A DNA stretch of 42,731 bases from Candidatus Omnitrophota bacterium (lineage in GTDB: Bacteria; Ratteibacteria; UBA8468; MWAK01): NCBI GenBank assembly GCA_026387085.1, contig JAPLMK010000091.1:1-42731 (forward strand). The letters are read 5' to 3'. The position numbers and the translations under genes are program-made. The notes beneath the pieces are model-generated. The model ran no database searches, was not told the origin of the DNA, and saw only the letters and a program-made list of their open reading frames with translations. Shown here piece by piece: positions 1 to 8,583 of the stretch (position 1 is its first letter; each line of letters starts with the position of its first letter).

Positions 1-1
1 A

Positions 2-1551
<1,550 letters not shown>

Positions 1552-1594
1552 TAAGTAAGTTCAAAATAACAAATTATTAAACAAAGGAGAGGTT

Positions 1595-1684
1595 ATGAAA
1601 AAGAATTTTTTCTGGATTGTGGTTGTGCTGCTTTACACCGTAGTCCTTGCCGGCTGTTCCGCCAGCTGGTCTATCGGCAAGTAA
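1595..1684 (+). CDS. tiny lipoprotein (29 aa)
   Basis: This short gene is absent from the ORF track. It has a good ribosome site (AGGAGAGG, five bases before ATG) and encodes MKKNFFWIVVVLLYTVVLAG followed by C and only eight more residues. The lysine-rich start, hydrophobic core and LAG|C lipobox make a complete type II signal peptide, so the mature product would be a lipidated peptide of nine residues. It resembles entericidin-type or remnant lipoproteins in layout only. It could also be the stump of a longer lipoprotein cut by a stop codon. The function is unknown. Confidence 0.6.
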   Translation: MKKNFFWIVVVLLYTVVLAGCSASWSIGK

Positions 1685-1701
1685 ATTTAACGCGGGAAAA
1701 A

Positions 1702-1998
1702 TTAAACTTCGTTAGCGGGGAAGTTAGGCCCGGGATTAAAAAACTCCCTGATATTGAACTGGCCGTGTTTAACCGAAGAGAAGACAAGGAAGGCAAGCAG
1801 GATCGCGGTCAAAGCAAAAAAGATTGATTTTACATCCGGCTTGGTATTCAACGCCGCAATTCCCAAGAAAATAAGCAGGACCGGCCAGAGCCGTGAAATT
1901 ATATCCCAGTTAAAATTCAGCGGGTAGAGGTTATCCAGAAAAAAAAGACCTCCGAGAAAAAGAAGGAAGAGGCCGAAGATAAGATGTTTGGGTTTCAT
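1702..1998 (-). CDS. small membrane protein, LiaI/DUF5668-like
   Basis: The product is 98 aa with about four hydrophobic segments. It includes the FGLFLLFLGGLFFLDNL and WPVLLIFLGIAAL pattern typical of the DUF5668 (LiaI/LiaF N-terminal) transmembrane domain. Its start overlaps the end of the PspC-domain gene by four bases, so the two are translationally coupled. The preceding gene ends in a similar domain, which suggests a two-protein envelope-stress module. The assignment rests on motif pattern, and no catalytic role is expected. Confidence 0.6.
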   Translation of the reverse strand: MKPKHLIFGLFLLFLGGLFFLDNLYPLNFNWDIISRLWPVLLIFLGIAALNTKPDVKSIFFALTAILLAFLVFSSVKHGQFNIREFFNPGPNFPANEV

Positions 1999-2426
1999 CT
2001 TTTACCTGATTTCCAGAGGATGGCCAGTCCAAAAATAATCAAAAGCAGGGGCCAGAATTTGTTAAGCCGGTAAACCGGCAGAAAATTCTCCGCCAGAAAA
2101 ATAACGCCCAATCCGATCAGGATGATACCGCCAAAAAAATTGTGTTTTTTCCGTGTTCCGGTTGACTCCTCTGTTTTTGACGGTTCGCTCACCATCTCTT
2201 CCTGGCCGCTTGGCGTAATAATTTCAACCGTACCCGCCTCTTTTTCCCTTACCGGCAGTACCAGCCAGAAAATAATATAGACCAGCAAACCGATACCGCT
2301 CAAGAAAAAAAGAACGACAAAGATAACCCGCACCAGAACCGGGTCAACATTAAAATATTCGGCCAGGCCGCCGCAAATTCCGGCGATGCGGCGTTCCGCG
2401 GGAGAACGGTAGAGGCGTTTTTCCAT
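1995..2426 (-). CDS. pspC: PspC-domain membrane protein
   Basis: The start was moved from the ORF-track position to the ATG at 2426, giving 143 aa that begin MEKRLYRSPAERRIAGICGG. The core RRIAGICGGLAEYFNVDPVLVRVIFV is the PspC signature and is followed by a membrane segment. After a charged linker, the C-terminal part (FFGGIILIGLGVIFLAENF and a WPLLLIIFG helix) is a DUF5668-like membrane hairpin. PspC proteins are inner-membrane sensors or effectors of envelope stress. No PspA or PspF gene is in the window. It lies just downstream of rubrerythrin and is coupled to the next small membrane protein. Confidence 0.8.
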   Translation of the reverse strand: MEKRLYRSPAERRIAGICGGLAEYFNVDPVLVRVIFVVLFFLSGIGLLVYIIFWLVLPVREKEAGTVEIITPSGQEEMVSEPSKTEESTGTRKKHNFFGGIILIGLGVIFLAENFLPVYRLNKFWPLLLIIFGLAILWKSGKR

Positions 2427-2433
2427 AATTAAT

Positions 2434-2466
2434 CTCACCCTAACTCTTCCCTCCCCTGGGAAGAAA
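2434..2466. repeat. CCTCTCCCC-type palindromic element, copy C
   Basis: TCTCACCCTAACTCTTCCCT followed by CCCCTGGGAAGAAAG is a degenerate relative of the elements in and beside nfnB. Here it fills the short gap between rubrerythrin and the PspC gene. Confidence 0.5.
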
Positions 2467-2479
2467 GTACTTCCGGGGA

Positions 2480-3055
2480 TTAAAAATTTTCGGCGAGAAG
2501 CTCGTAATAAGCCTGCGGATGTTTGCAGGCGGGACATTCCTTGGGAGCTTGGGCGCCTTCAAAGACATAACCGCAATTGGAACAATGCCACTTTACCGGA
2601 ACTGATTTCTGAAAAACCTCGCTTTTTTCAATGTTGCTGATTAATTTACGGTAACGCGCTTCGTGAAACTTTTCCACTTTGGCGATTTCCGCGAAAGATT
2701 GCGCAACTTCCGGAAATCCCTCTTCCTTGGCAATCTTGCCGAAATCAGCGTAAAGCGTAGTCCATTCCAGTTTTTCGCCGGCCGCGGCCGCTTCTAAGTT
2801 TACCTTGGTATCTTCAATTATCCCGGCCGGATAGGTTGCGGTAATTTCAATATCGCCGCCTTCCAGATGTTTAAAGAATATCTTGGCGTGCTCTTTTTCG
2901 TTATTAGCCGTTTCAATTAATATGTTGGCTATCTGCTCGTATCCTTCCTTGCGCGCAACACCGGCAAAATAGGTATAACGATTACGCGCCTGGGATTCAC
3001 CGGCAAACGCCTTCAATAAATTCTTTTCCGTCTCCGTTCCTTTGAGTGATGCCAT
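2480..3055 (-). CDS. rbr: rubrerythrin
   Basis: The 191-aa product starts MASLKGTETEKNLLKAFAGE. It has an N-terminal ferritin-like four-helix domain with the diiron ligands in ESQARNRYTYFA, the ANNEKEHAK motif and later EIAKVEKFHEARY. A C-terminal rubredoxin-type iron site is formed by CSNCGY and CPAC. Rubrerythrins reduce hydrogen peroxide in anaerobes and microaerophiles. AAGGGGG sits a few bases upstream of the ATG. It is the first gene of a minus-strand group with pspC and the DUF5668 gene and is divergent from trpS. The length is normal for the family. Confidence 0.96.
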   Translation of the reverse strand: MASLKGTETEKNLLKAFAGESQARNRYTYFAGVARKEGYEQIANILIETANNEKEHAKIFFKHLEGGDIEITATYPAGIIEDTKVNLEAAAAGEKLEWTTLYADFGKIAKEEGFPEVAQSFAEIAKVEKFHEARYRKLISNIEKSEVFQKSVPVKWHCSNCGYVFEGAQAPKECPACKHPQAYYELLAENF

Positions 3056-3120
3056 AAACGACCCCCTTTTATTTACAACGCCTGCTTATTTGATAATATT
3101 TTACCGTTATTCCGGCCGCA

Positions 3121-3150
3121 TTGCAAGTATAATTAGCGATAAGGTATAAT
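3121..3150 (+). promoter_or_regulatory. sigma70-type promoter for trpS
   Basis: TTGCAA, then 18 bases, then a perfect TATAAT at 3145-3150. The predicted start of transcription is about 3157, only a few bases before the ATG at 3163, so the transcript would be nearly leaderless. Confidence 0.6.
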
Positions 3151-3162
3151 ATAATACTATAT

Positions 3163-4158
3163 ATGGAAGAAAAAATGAAGCGGGTTTTCAGCGGCATGCG
3201 GCCAACCGGGAAATTACACCTGGGACATCTGGCCGGCGCGCTTACCAACTGGATAAATCTCCAGGATAAGTACGAGTGTTTTTACGAAATGGCCGACCTG
3301 CACGCCCTGACAACCGATTACCAGAATCCGTTCGGCATCCGGGAAAACATTACCGAAATGCTCCTTGATTTCTTCGCCTTCGGCATAAACCCGAAAAAAG
3401 CAACCGTCTTTGTCCAGTCAAAAATACCGGAGATTTCCGAGCTTCACCTTTTACTGTCGATGTTTACACCGCTGGGCTGGCTGGAACGCTGCCCGACTTA
3501 CAAGGAACAGGTAACCCAGTTATCCGACAAGGATGTCACTAATTACGGCTTTCTGGGATACCCGGTCCTGATGACCGCCGACATCATCTCGGTAAAGGCG
3601 GAAAAAATACCGGTGGGCGAAGACCAAATCCCGCACCTGGAGCTGTCGCGGGAGATTGTCCGCCGTTTCAATCATCTTTACGGGCAACTTTTTCCGGAAC
3701 CGGAAGCAATCCTGACCACCACCCCGAAACTATTGGGAACCGACGGCCGGAAGATGAGCAAGTCGTACGGGAACGCCATCTTTCTCTCCGACACGCCGGA
3801 AGAGATCAAAAAAAAATTAGCGACGATGTTTACCGACCCTTTGCGGCCATACCGCAAGGACCCGGGGCATCCGGACGCCTGCCCGGTCTTCGGCATCAAT
3901 CTTCTCTATAATCAGGCAAACAGCCCGAGCATCAAAAATGAATGCCTGGCTGCAAAATTAGGTTGCACCGAATGTAAAAAAAACCTGACCGAGGTTCTGG
4001 TTCAATACATGGCTCCTTATCAAAAAGAGCGTGAAAAATTAGTAAAAAATACAGCGGGATTTGACCGGATTATCGAACAGGGAAACGAAAAAACCCGTCA
4101 GATAGTTTCCGAGGTTCTGTCGGAAGCAAAAAAGAAGATGGGACTTTATGGATATTAA
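3163..4158 (+). CDS. trpS: tryptophan--tRNA ligase
   Basis: This is a class I aminoacyl-tRNA synthetase of 331 aa (327 if translation begins at the second ATG, 3175). It shows the HIGH-type motif PTGKLHLGHLAGAL and the KMSKS motif in DGRKMSKSYGN. MSGxRPTG-type N-termini are standard for TrpS, which favours either ATG; GGAAGA lies five bases before the second one. A pair of cysteines (LGCTECKKN) lies in the C-terminal half. The gene overlaps hisC by 11 bases, so they are likely co-transcribed. Confidence 0.96.
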   Translation: MEEKMKRVFSGMRPTGKLHLGHLAGALTNWINLQDKYECFYEMADLHALTTDYQNPFGIRENITEMLLDFFAFGINPKKATVFVQSKIPEISELHLLLSMFTPLGWLERCPTYKEQVTQLSDKDVTNYGFLGYPVLMTADIISVKAEKIPVGEDQIPHLELSREIVRRFNHLYGQLFPEPEAILTTTPKLLGTDGRKMSKSYGNAIFLSDTPEEIKKKLATMFTDPLRPYRKDPGHPDACPVFGINLLYNQANSPSIKNECLAAKLGCTECKKNLTEVLVQYMAPYQKEREKLVKNTAGFDRIIEQGNEKTRQIVSEVLSEAKKKMGLYGY

Positions 4159-5251
4159 AAACCTCGTCAAACAGCAGGTAAGGGGAATTTGCCCTTACCG
4201 CCCCGGAAAACCGATTGCGGTTCTCTTGAAGGAAAAAGGGTTGGAACGGGCATTCAAACTTGCCTCAAATGAAAACCCGCTGGGCTCTTCCCCGCTGGCG
4301 CTGAAAGCAATCAAAGAGGGCCTTTCCCAGCTCAACCGCTACCCGGAAGGCAGCGGGCCGGCCCTGCGCGAAAAACTGGCGAAGGTATACGGCATCAAGC
4401 CCGAAGAAATCATACTGGGCAACGGCAGCAGCGAGGTTTTATCCTTATCGCTATTAACCTTCCTGAACCCGGGGGAAGAAGTAATCCTGCCGGAACCGAC
4501 TTTTACTATTTATGAAATTTTAGTTTTGATGTGTTGCGGGATACCGGTAAAAGTGCCGCTTAACCCTGATTTCAGTTACAACCCGAACCGGATAGCAAAA
4601 GCCATTACCGGAAAGACCAAGTTCCTCTTTCTGGCCAGCCCCAATAATCCGACCGGCACAATCATCAAAAAAAATGAGTTGACCAAGCTTTTAGATGAAC
4701 TGCCGAAGCAGGTAATCGTCGTTCTGGATGAAGCATACGCCGAATACGTTGAGAGCCCTGATTTTGTAGACGGAATCTCCCTCTTCTCCGGAAAACACCT
4801 GCTCGTAGCCCGAACTTTCTCCAAATTATACGGCCTGGCCGGACTGCGCATCGGATACGGTATCGCCTCCGCCGGCATCATCGAAGAGATGAATAAAATC
4901 CGGCCCCCGTTCAATACCACTATCCCCAGCCAGCTTGCCGCATCCGCAGCCCTGGAGGACCGGGAATTTGTGGCCCGCAGTCTGGAGAACAACCGAACCG
5001 GTAAAAAATACCTGTACCGGGGTCTTTCCGATCTAAAAATCGCTTACGTTCCGACCGAAGCAAACTTTATCCTGATTGACCTGGCGAAAAACGCGCCGAA
5101 AATATGCGGTCGACTTGAAGATAAAGGCGTCATCGTCCGGCCGGTTGACAACCCGATGATGAAAGAAAGATATATCCGGCTCACCATCGGTACGCCGGAA
5201 GAGAACACTTTATTCTTGAAATCCTTGGCAGAGATATTACGATATAAATAA
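4148..5251 (+). CDS. hisC: histidinol-phosphate aminotransferase
   Basis: This PLP-dependent fold-type I aminotransferase of 367 aa belongs to histidine synthesis. Visible marks are KLASNENPLGSSP near the N-terminus, LGNGSSEVLS, the SPNNPTGT motif that orients the cofactor, and the PLP lysine in ARTFSKLYGLAGLRIGYG. The RYIRLTIGT motif near the C-terminus binds substrate carboxylate. The N-terminus (ICPYRPGKP) is typical of HisC. No other his gene is in the window, so the pathway is dispersed. A side role with aromatic substrates is possible for this family. Confidence 0.93.
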   Translation: MDIKNLVKQQVRGICPYRPGKPIAVLLKEKGLERAFKLASNENPLGSSPLALKAIKEGLSQLNRYPEGSGPALREKLAKVYGIKPEEIILGNGSSEVLSLSLLTFLNPGEEVILPEPTFTIYEILVLMCCGIPVKVPLNPDFSYNPNRIAKAITGKTKFLFLASPNNPTGTIIKKNELTKLLDELPKQVIVVLDEAYAEYVESPDFVDGISLFSGKHLLVARTFSKLYGLAGLRIGYGIASAGIIEEMNKIRPPFNTTIPSQLAASAALEDREFVARSLENNRTGKKYLYRGLSDLKIAYVPTEANFILIDLAKNAPKICGRLEDKGVIVRPVDNPMMKERYIRLTIGTPEENTLFLKSLAEILRYK

Positions 5252-5255
5252 TATA

Positions 5256-5346
5256 ATTGCAAAATGCAAATTGCAGATTGCAAAATGAACAAATAGAAAA
5301 TCAATAATTTTGCATTTTACGCTTTGCATTTTGAAATTTGCAATAA
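5256..5346. repeat. AT-rich TGCAAATT/AATTTGCA element, copy 1
   Basis: A block of about 90 bp begins ATTGCAAAATGCAAATTGCA and ends TTTTGAAATTTGCAAT, so its ends are inverted. It shares the core AATCAATAATTTT and CTTTGCATTTTG with copies at about 9711-9808 (same strand) and 23666-23768 (opposite strand). It lies between hisC and cdaA. Confidence 0.8.
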
Positions 5347-5402
5347 ATACCCGAAAACCGTATTTGCGGTAATTAGCGTCCAGATAATAGATTTAAATTA
5401 TT

Positions 5403-6173
5403 ATGGGAAATACCGGGCTTGGCTTTGAATTTTACTGGCTTGACCTCCTGGATATCACGCTCCTTTCCGTCTTGTTTTATTATCTCTTCCTGATTATCCG
5501 GGGCACCAAAAGCGTCCAATTGCTGAAAGGTATGATTATTATTTTTCTGGCAACCTTTCTCTCGCGGATGCTGGACCTGCGCACCTTAAACTGGATCCTG
5601 GAAAAAGTTCTGGCCTTCGGCGCCCTGGCCCTCCTGGTTATCTTCCACCCGGAACTCCGGAACGCCCTGGTCAAGATCGGCGAAAGCGGCTCCTTCGAAA
5701 AAACCGCCGGTTTAAGCAAGGAAAAAGTAGACGAAATTGTCCGGGCAGTTTTTCAACTGGCCAAAGAGCGCCGCGGAGCGCTAATTGCGCTGGAAGGAAA
5801 GGTGGGACTGGCTGACTACGTTCCCTCCGGTAAAAAAATTGACGGGGAAATCAGCAAAGAATTGCTGCTCTCCATTTTCAACCCAACCAGTCCGTTGCAT
5901 GACGGCGCAGTCATTATTTCGCAAAACAAAATTCTGGCCGCCGGATGCATACTACCCCTCTCCGAAAAAATGACTTTCAACCCATTGGTAGGCACCAGGC
6001 ACCGGGCCGGCCTGGGTCTTTCCGAACAGACCGACAGCCTGGTCTTAATCGTCTCCGAAGAAAAAGGATTTATTTCTTGCGCCCGGAAAGGGATTATCTC
6101 CTACAACATCTCCGTGGAAGAGACAACCGTCATGTTGAATAAAGTGTTAGGAACCGCCGAAGAAAAACAATGA
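5403..6173 (+). CDS. cdaA: diadenylate cyclase CdaA
   Basis: The 256-aa product makes the second messenger cyclic di-AMP from two ATP. The N-terminus holds about three membrane helices (LLDITLLSVLFYYLFLII and two more). The C-terminal DAC domain contains the catalytic DGA motif in SPLHDGAVII and the RHR motif in GTRHRAGLGLSEQTD. This is the membrane-bound CdaA type and not DisA or CdaS. In most genomes it is followed by cdaR (ybbR) and glmM. Here only a short cdaR-like stump follows. CdaA is uncommon in LPS-bearing bacteria, which gives it lineage value. Confidence 0.95.
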   Translation: MGNTGLGFEFYWLDLLDITLLSVLFYYLFLIIRGTKSVQLLKGMIIIFLATFLSRMLDLRTLNWILEKVLAFGALALLVIFHPELRNALVKIGESGSFEKTAGLSKEKVDEIVRAVFQLAKERRGALIALEGKVGLADYVPSGKKIDGEISKELLLSIFNPTSPLHDGAVIISQNKILAAGCILPLSEKMTFNPLVGTRHRAGLGLSEQTDSLVLIVSEEKGFISCARKGIISYNISVEETTVMLNKVLGTAEEKQ

Positions 6174-6206
6174 ATAACGAAAAATTACCGATTAAACGGA
6201 CCGAAA

Positions 6207-6368
6207 ATGAAAATAAACAGGCAGCGTCTTAAGAATTTAATCAGGAACAACCTGGAGTTGAAAATTCTGGCGGTGGTAGTTGCCATACTGGTCTGGCTTT
6301 ACGTCTATCATGTCGAAATATATCTGCCGCAGACGAGAAACAAGGCAACCCATGAATCAAGGAGATAA
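6207..6368 (+). CDS. CdaR/YbbR N-terminal stump (53 aa)
   Basis: This short frame is missing from the ORF track. It encodes [20 protein letters not shown], then a single membrane helix ([20 protein letters not shown]) and ends 14 residues later inside the start of pdxJ. The helix and its position straight after cdaA match the N-terminus of CdaR (YbbR), the membrane regulator of CdaA. All periplasmic YbbR repeats are absent. It is either a micro-membrane partner of CdaA or a truncated remnant. No clear Shine-Dalgarno site is present. The 17-base overlap with pdxJ suggests a deletion joint. Confidence 0.6.
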   Translation: MKINRQRLKNLIRNNLELKILAVVVAILVWLYVYHVEIYLPQTRNKATHESRR

Positions 6369-7080
6369 ACTGAAATTAGGAATCAACATTGACCACGTTG
6401 CCACTTTAAGGCAACAGCGCCGCGGCAAAGAACCGGACCCAGTTTTAGCCGCATTGCTGGCCGAAACAGCCGGCGCCGACAGCATCGTTTGCCACCTGCG
6501 GGAAGACCGGCGTCACATCCAGGAGCAGGACCTCTCAAACTTGCGCCGCAACATCAAGACAAAACTCAACCTGGAAATGGCTGCCAGCCCCCGGATTATC
6601 AAAATCGCCTGTCAGGAAAAACCGGACTGGGTGACTCTGGTTCCGGAAAAAAGGTCTGAATTGACGACCGAAGGAGGTCTGGCCGTCAAAGAACAGGTAA
6701 ACCGCCTGAAAGATGTGGTCTCGGAATTCAAAAAGTTTAAGATACCGGTAAGCCTTTTTATTGACGCGGATACAAGCCAGATTAAAGCCGCTGTTAAAAC
6801 CGGCGCGGAAATCGTAGAACTCCATACCGGAAGATACGCCGACGCCGTAACTGAAAAAGAAAAAAGCTTTGAACTGAAGAAAATTATTGCCGGGTCCAGA
6901 ATAGCGAAAAATTTAGGTTTGAAGGTCGCGGCCGGACACGGCCTGGATTACCGCAACGTTCTGCCGATAACCCGGATACCGGAAATCGAAGAACTGAACA
7001 TCGGATATTCTATCATCGGCCGCGCTCTCTTCGTCGGCTTGGAAGAAGCGGTCCGGGAAATGATCAGATTAATCAGGTAA
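6352..7080 (+). CDS. pdxJ: pyridoxine 5'-phosphate synthase
   Basis: PdxJ condenses 1-deoxy-D-xylulose 5-phosphate with the PdxA product to make pyridoxine phosphate. The 242-aa product begins [20 protein letters not shown], and the [11 protein letters not shown] motif is diagnostic. [20 protein letters not shown] and [10 protein letters not shown] give the other conserved active-site segments of this TIM barrel. The ORF-track start at 6280 is too early. ATG 6352 fits the family N-terminus, although it overlaps the cdaR stump. No pdxA or acpS, frequent partners, is seen nearby. Confidence 0.95.
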   Translation: MNQGDKLKLGINIDHVATLRQQRRGKEPDPVLAALLAETAGADSIVCHLREDRRHIQEQDLSNLRRNIKTKLNLEMAASPRIIKIACQEKPDWVTLVPEKRSELTTEGGLAVKEQVNRLKDVVSEFKKFKIPVSLFIDADTSQIKAAVKTGAEIVELHTGRYADAVTEKEKSFELKKIIAGSRIAKNLGLKVAAGHGLDYRNVLPITRIPEIEELNIGYSIIGRALFVGLEEAVREMIRLIR

Positions 7081-7086
7081 TTGCTT

Positions 7087-7162
7087 GTCGTTCCCGCAGA
7101 TAGTAAGCGGGAATCTAAACTTTATACTGTGTGGATTCCCGCCTAAAACATGCGGGAATGAC
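7087..7162. repeat. GTCATTCCCG-type 76-bp palindromic element, copy 1
   Basis: The element starts GTCGTTCCCGC, ends GCGGGAATGAC and contains a second inner GCGGGAATC/GGATTCCCGC pair. The element at 30747-30822 has the same length and layout. It sits between pdxJ and the following small gene. Confidence 0.8.
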
Positions 7163-7183
7163 GGCGTAAATACGGAGGGAGAA

Positions 7184-7516
7184 ATGTTAACTGGACAGAA
7201 GGTGCGCTTAGTCTTATGGAGAACCGGCGCTGACGGTGACGGTTCTGTAATTGTAGTGCGGGGAATGGTAACCAGTGAGAGCGAAACGATTCTAAAAGTG
7301 GAAGGCCGGCTCTACCAGCAGGTTCCCGATGAATCCGGCGATACAATTGAACGGCCTATCGGCACCGAAAACAAGCCGCTTATAATTCCGCTGGCCACGG
7401 TACGATACGGTGAAGTAATTGAATCAGATTCCCCGGCCGAAGAATTAGACCGGAAGATTCGTCTCCTGAAGCCACTGGGCAAAGGGGAAATACGAAAAAT
7501 AGGGGGATTAACTTAA
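7184..7516 (+). CDS. conserved-looking hypothetical protein (110 aa)
   Basis: The start chosen is ATG 7184, preceded by GGAGGGA, and not the earlier ORF-track start, which runs through a repeat. The product begins MLTGQKVRLVLWRTGADGDG and appears as a run of beta strands with no signal peptide or membrane segment. It contains VIVVRGMVTSESETILKVEGRLYQ and ends in a basic segment (KPLGKGEIRKIGG). The pattern could be a small OB-like or Sm-like fold, but this is only a guess. I do not recognise the family. A separate short transcript with its own ribosome site is likely. Confidence 0.65.
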   Translation: MLTGQKVRLVLWRTGADGDGSVIVVRGMVTSESETILKVEGRLYQQVPDESGDTIERPIGTENKPLIIPLATVRYGEVIESDSPAEELDRKIRLLKPLGKGEIRKIGGLT

Positions 7517-7560
7517 ACTACGATGCATAGTGAACAGTAACTAATAACCATATAAAAACT

Positions 7561-8322
7561 ATGGAACTGAACAATAAGATAGCCATCGTCACCGGTGCGG
7601 CGCAGGGTTTGGGCGCGCACCTGGCCCAGCGCCTGGCAAAAGAAGGCGTTTCTGTAGCGCTCTGGGATATCAGCGACGCGGTGCTGGAGACCGCAAAAAA
7701 GATCGCCGCGGAATTTCCGGGCCGGGCCTCCGGTTACGTCGTAAACGTCACTAAAGAGAAAGAGGTTGACGACACCGCGCGAGAGGTCGTAAAAAAATAC
7801 GGACGGCTGGATATTATGGTAGCAAACGCCGGAATCGTAAGGGCACACGAAATAACCGACTTTCCGCTAGCCGAATGGCAGCAGACCATTGAGGTTAATC
7901 TTACCGGATACTTTCTCTGCGCCCGGGCGGCGGCCCGGATAATGAAAGAACAAAAATCCGGCGCCATTATTGAAATCAATTCCAAGAGCGGCAAAAAAGG
8001 CAGTTATAAAAATTGCGCCTACGCGGCCAGTAAATTCGGCGGCATCGGCCTGACCCAGTCCATTGCCCTGGACCTGGCCCCATACTGCCCGGGAAACCTG
8101 CTGGACTCCCCCTTATGGGTAAACAGCCTCTTCGACCAGTACGCCAAAAAATGGGGAATCAGCAAAGAGGAAGTGCGCAAAAAATATATTGACCAGGTCC
8201 CGCTGAAAAGGTCCTGCGCCTACGAAGACGTCGCCAACGTGGTTGTTTTCCTGGCCGGAAACCAATCTTCATATATGACGGGGCAGGCAATAAACGTGAC
8301 GGGCGGGCAGGAGATGCGGTGA
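7561..8322 (+). CDS. SDR oxidoreductase, sorbitol-6-phosphate 2-dehydrogenase (SrlD)-like
   Basis: A classical short-chain dehydrogenase of 253 aa. The NAD(P) site is TGAAQGLG near the N-terminus, ANAG follows at about residue 90, and the catalytic YAASK is in the middle. The C-terminal part (CPGNLLDSPLWVNSLFDQYA and MTGQAINVTGGQEMR) matches sugar-alcohol-phosphate dehydrogenases of the SrlD type more than general FabG-like enzymes. It opens a run with an isomerase, ribulokinase and ribulose-phosphate epimerase, so its substrate is probably a pentitol or ketose. The exact substrate cannot be read from sequence. The start gives the standard MELNNKIAIVTGA N-terminus. Confidence 0.85.
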   Translation: MELNNKIAIVTGAAQGLGAHLAQRLAKEGVSVALWDISDAVLETAKKIAAEFPGRASGYVVNVTKEKEVDDTAREVVKKYGRLDIMVANAGIVRAHEITDFPLAEWQQTIEVNLTGYFLCARAAARIMKEQKSGAIIEINSKSGKKGSYKNCAYAASKFGGIGLTQSIALDLAPYCPGNLLDSPLWVNSLFDQYAKKWGISKEEVRKKYIDQVPLKRSCAYEDVANVVVFLAGNQSSYMTGQAINVTGGQEMR

Positions 8323-8323
8323 C

Positions 8324-8496
8324 GCGAGGTTGTCTGTTTCGTAAAACGAGCTACGCGCCAGGCAAAAACTACGCAATTCAGGAACGAGCCTCGCCGTGTT
8401 CTCACCCACAAATCGGGCGAGCCCCGGCCACTCATTCCTTCATTTTGCTTGTTTTGCACCGTTGCTGCGCAAGTTTTACGAAACAGACAACCTCGC
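8324..8496. repeat. 173-bp nested palindrome with perfect 24-bp ends
   Basis: The left arm 8324-8347 (GCGAGGTTGTCTGTTTCGTA plus AAAC) is the exact reverse complement of the right arm 8473-8496. The inner sequence also pairs imperfectly (for example AGGAACGAG against CTCATTCCT, and GCAAAAACT against a GTTTTGC-type segment), so the whole block can fold into one long hairpin. It lies straight after the dehydrogenase stop codon. There is no coding sequence inside. Confidence 0.85.
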
Positions 8497-8569
8497 TTGA
8501 TAAAGTTAAAACAAACGACACTACGCGAAGTATATCAAAAGAGACAAACCTCGCTTGATAAAGTTAAAA
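8491..8569 (+). repeat. 21-bp direct repeats between SDR and isomerase genes
   Basis: CCTCGCTTGATAAAGTTAAA plus one A occurs at 8491-8511 and again at 8549-8569, each preceded by a GACAA stretch. The first copy overlaps the right arm of the 173-bp palindrome. The second ends 14 bases before the isomerase start codon. Confidence 0.8.
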
Positions 8570-8583
8570 ATAAAGAGGAAAAA

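Noticed and set aside
8319-8583. ORFs of 79 aa and the N-terminal extension of the isomerase
   Set aside because: They are translations of the palindrome and direct repeats. The isomerase motif and ribosome site fit ATG 8584.
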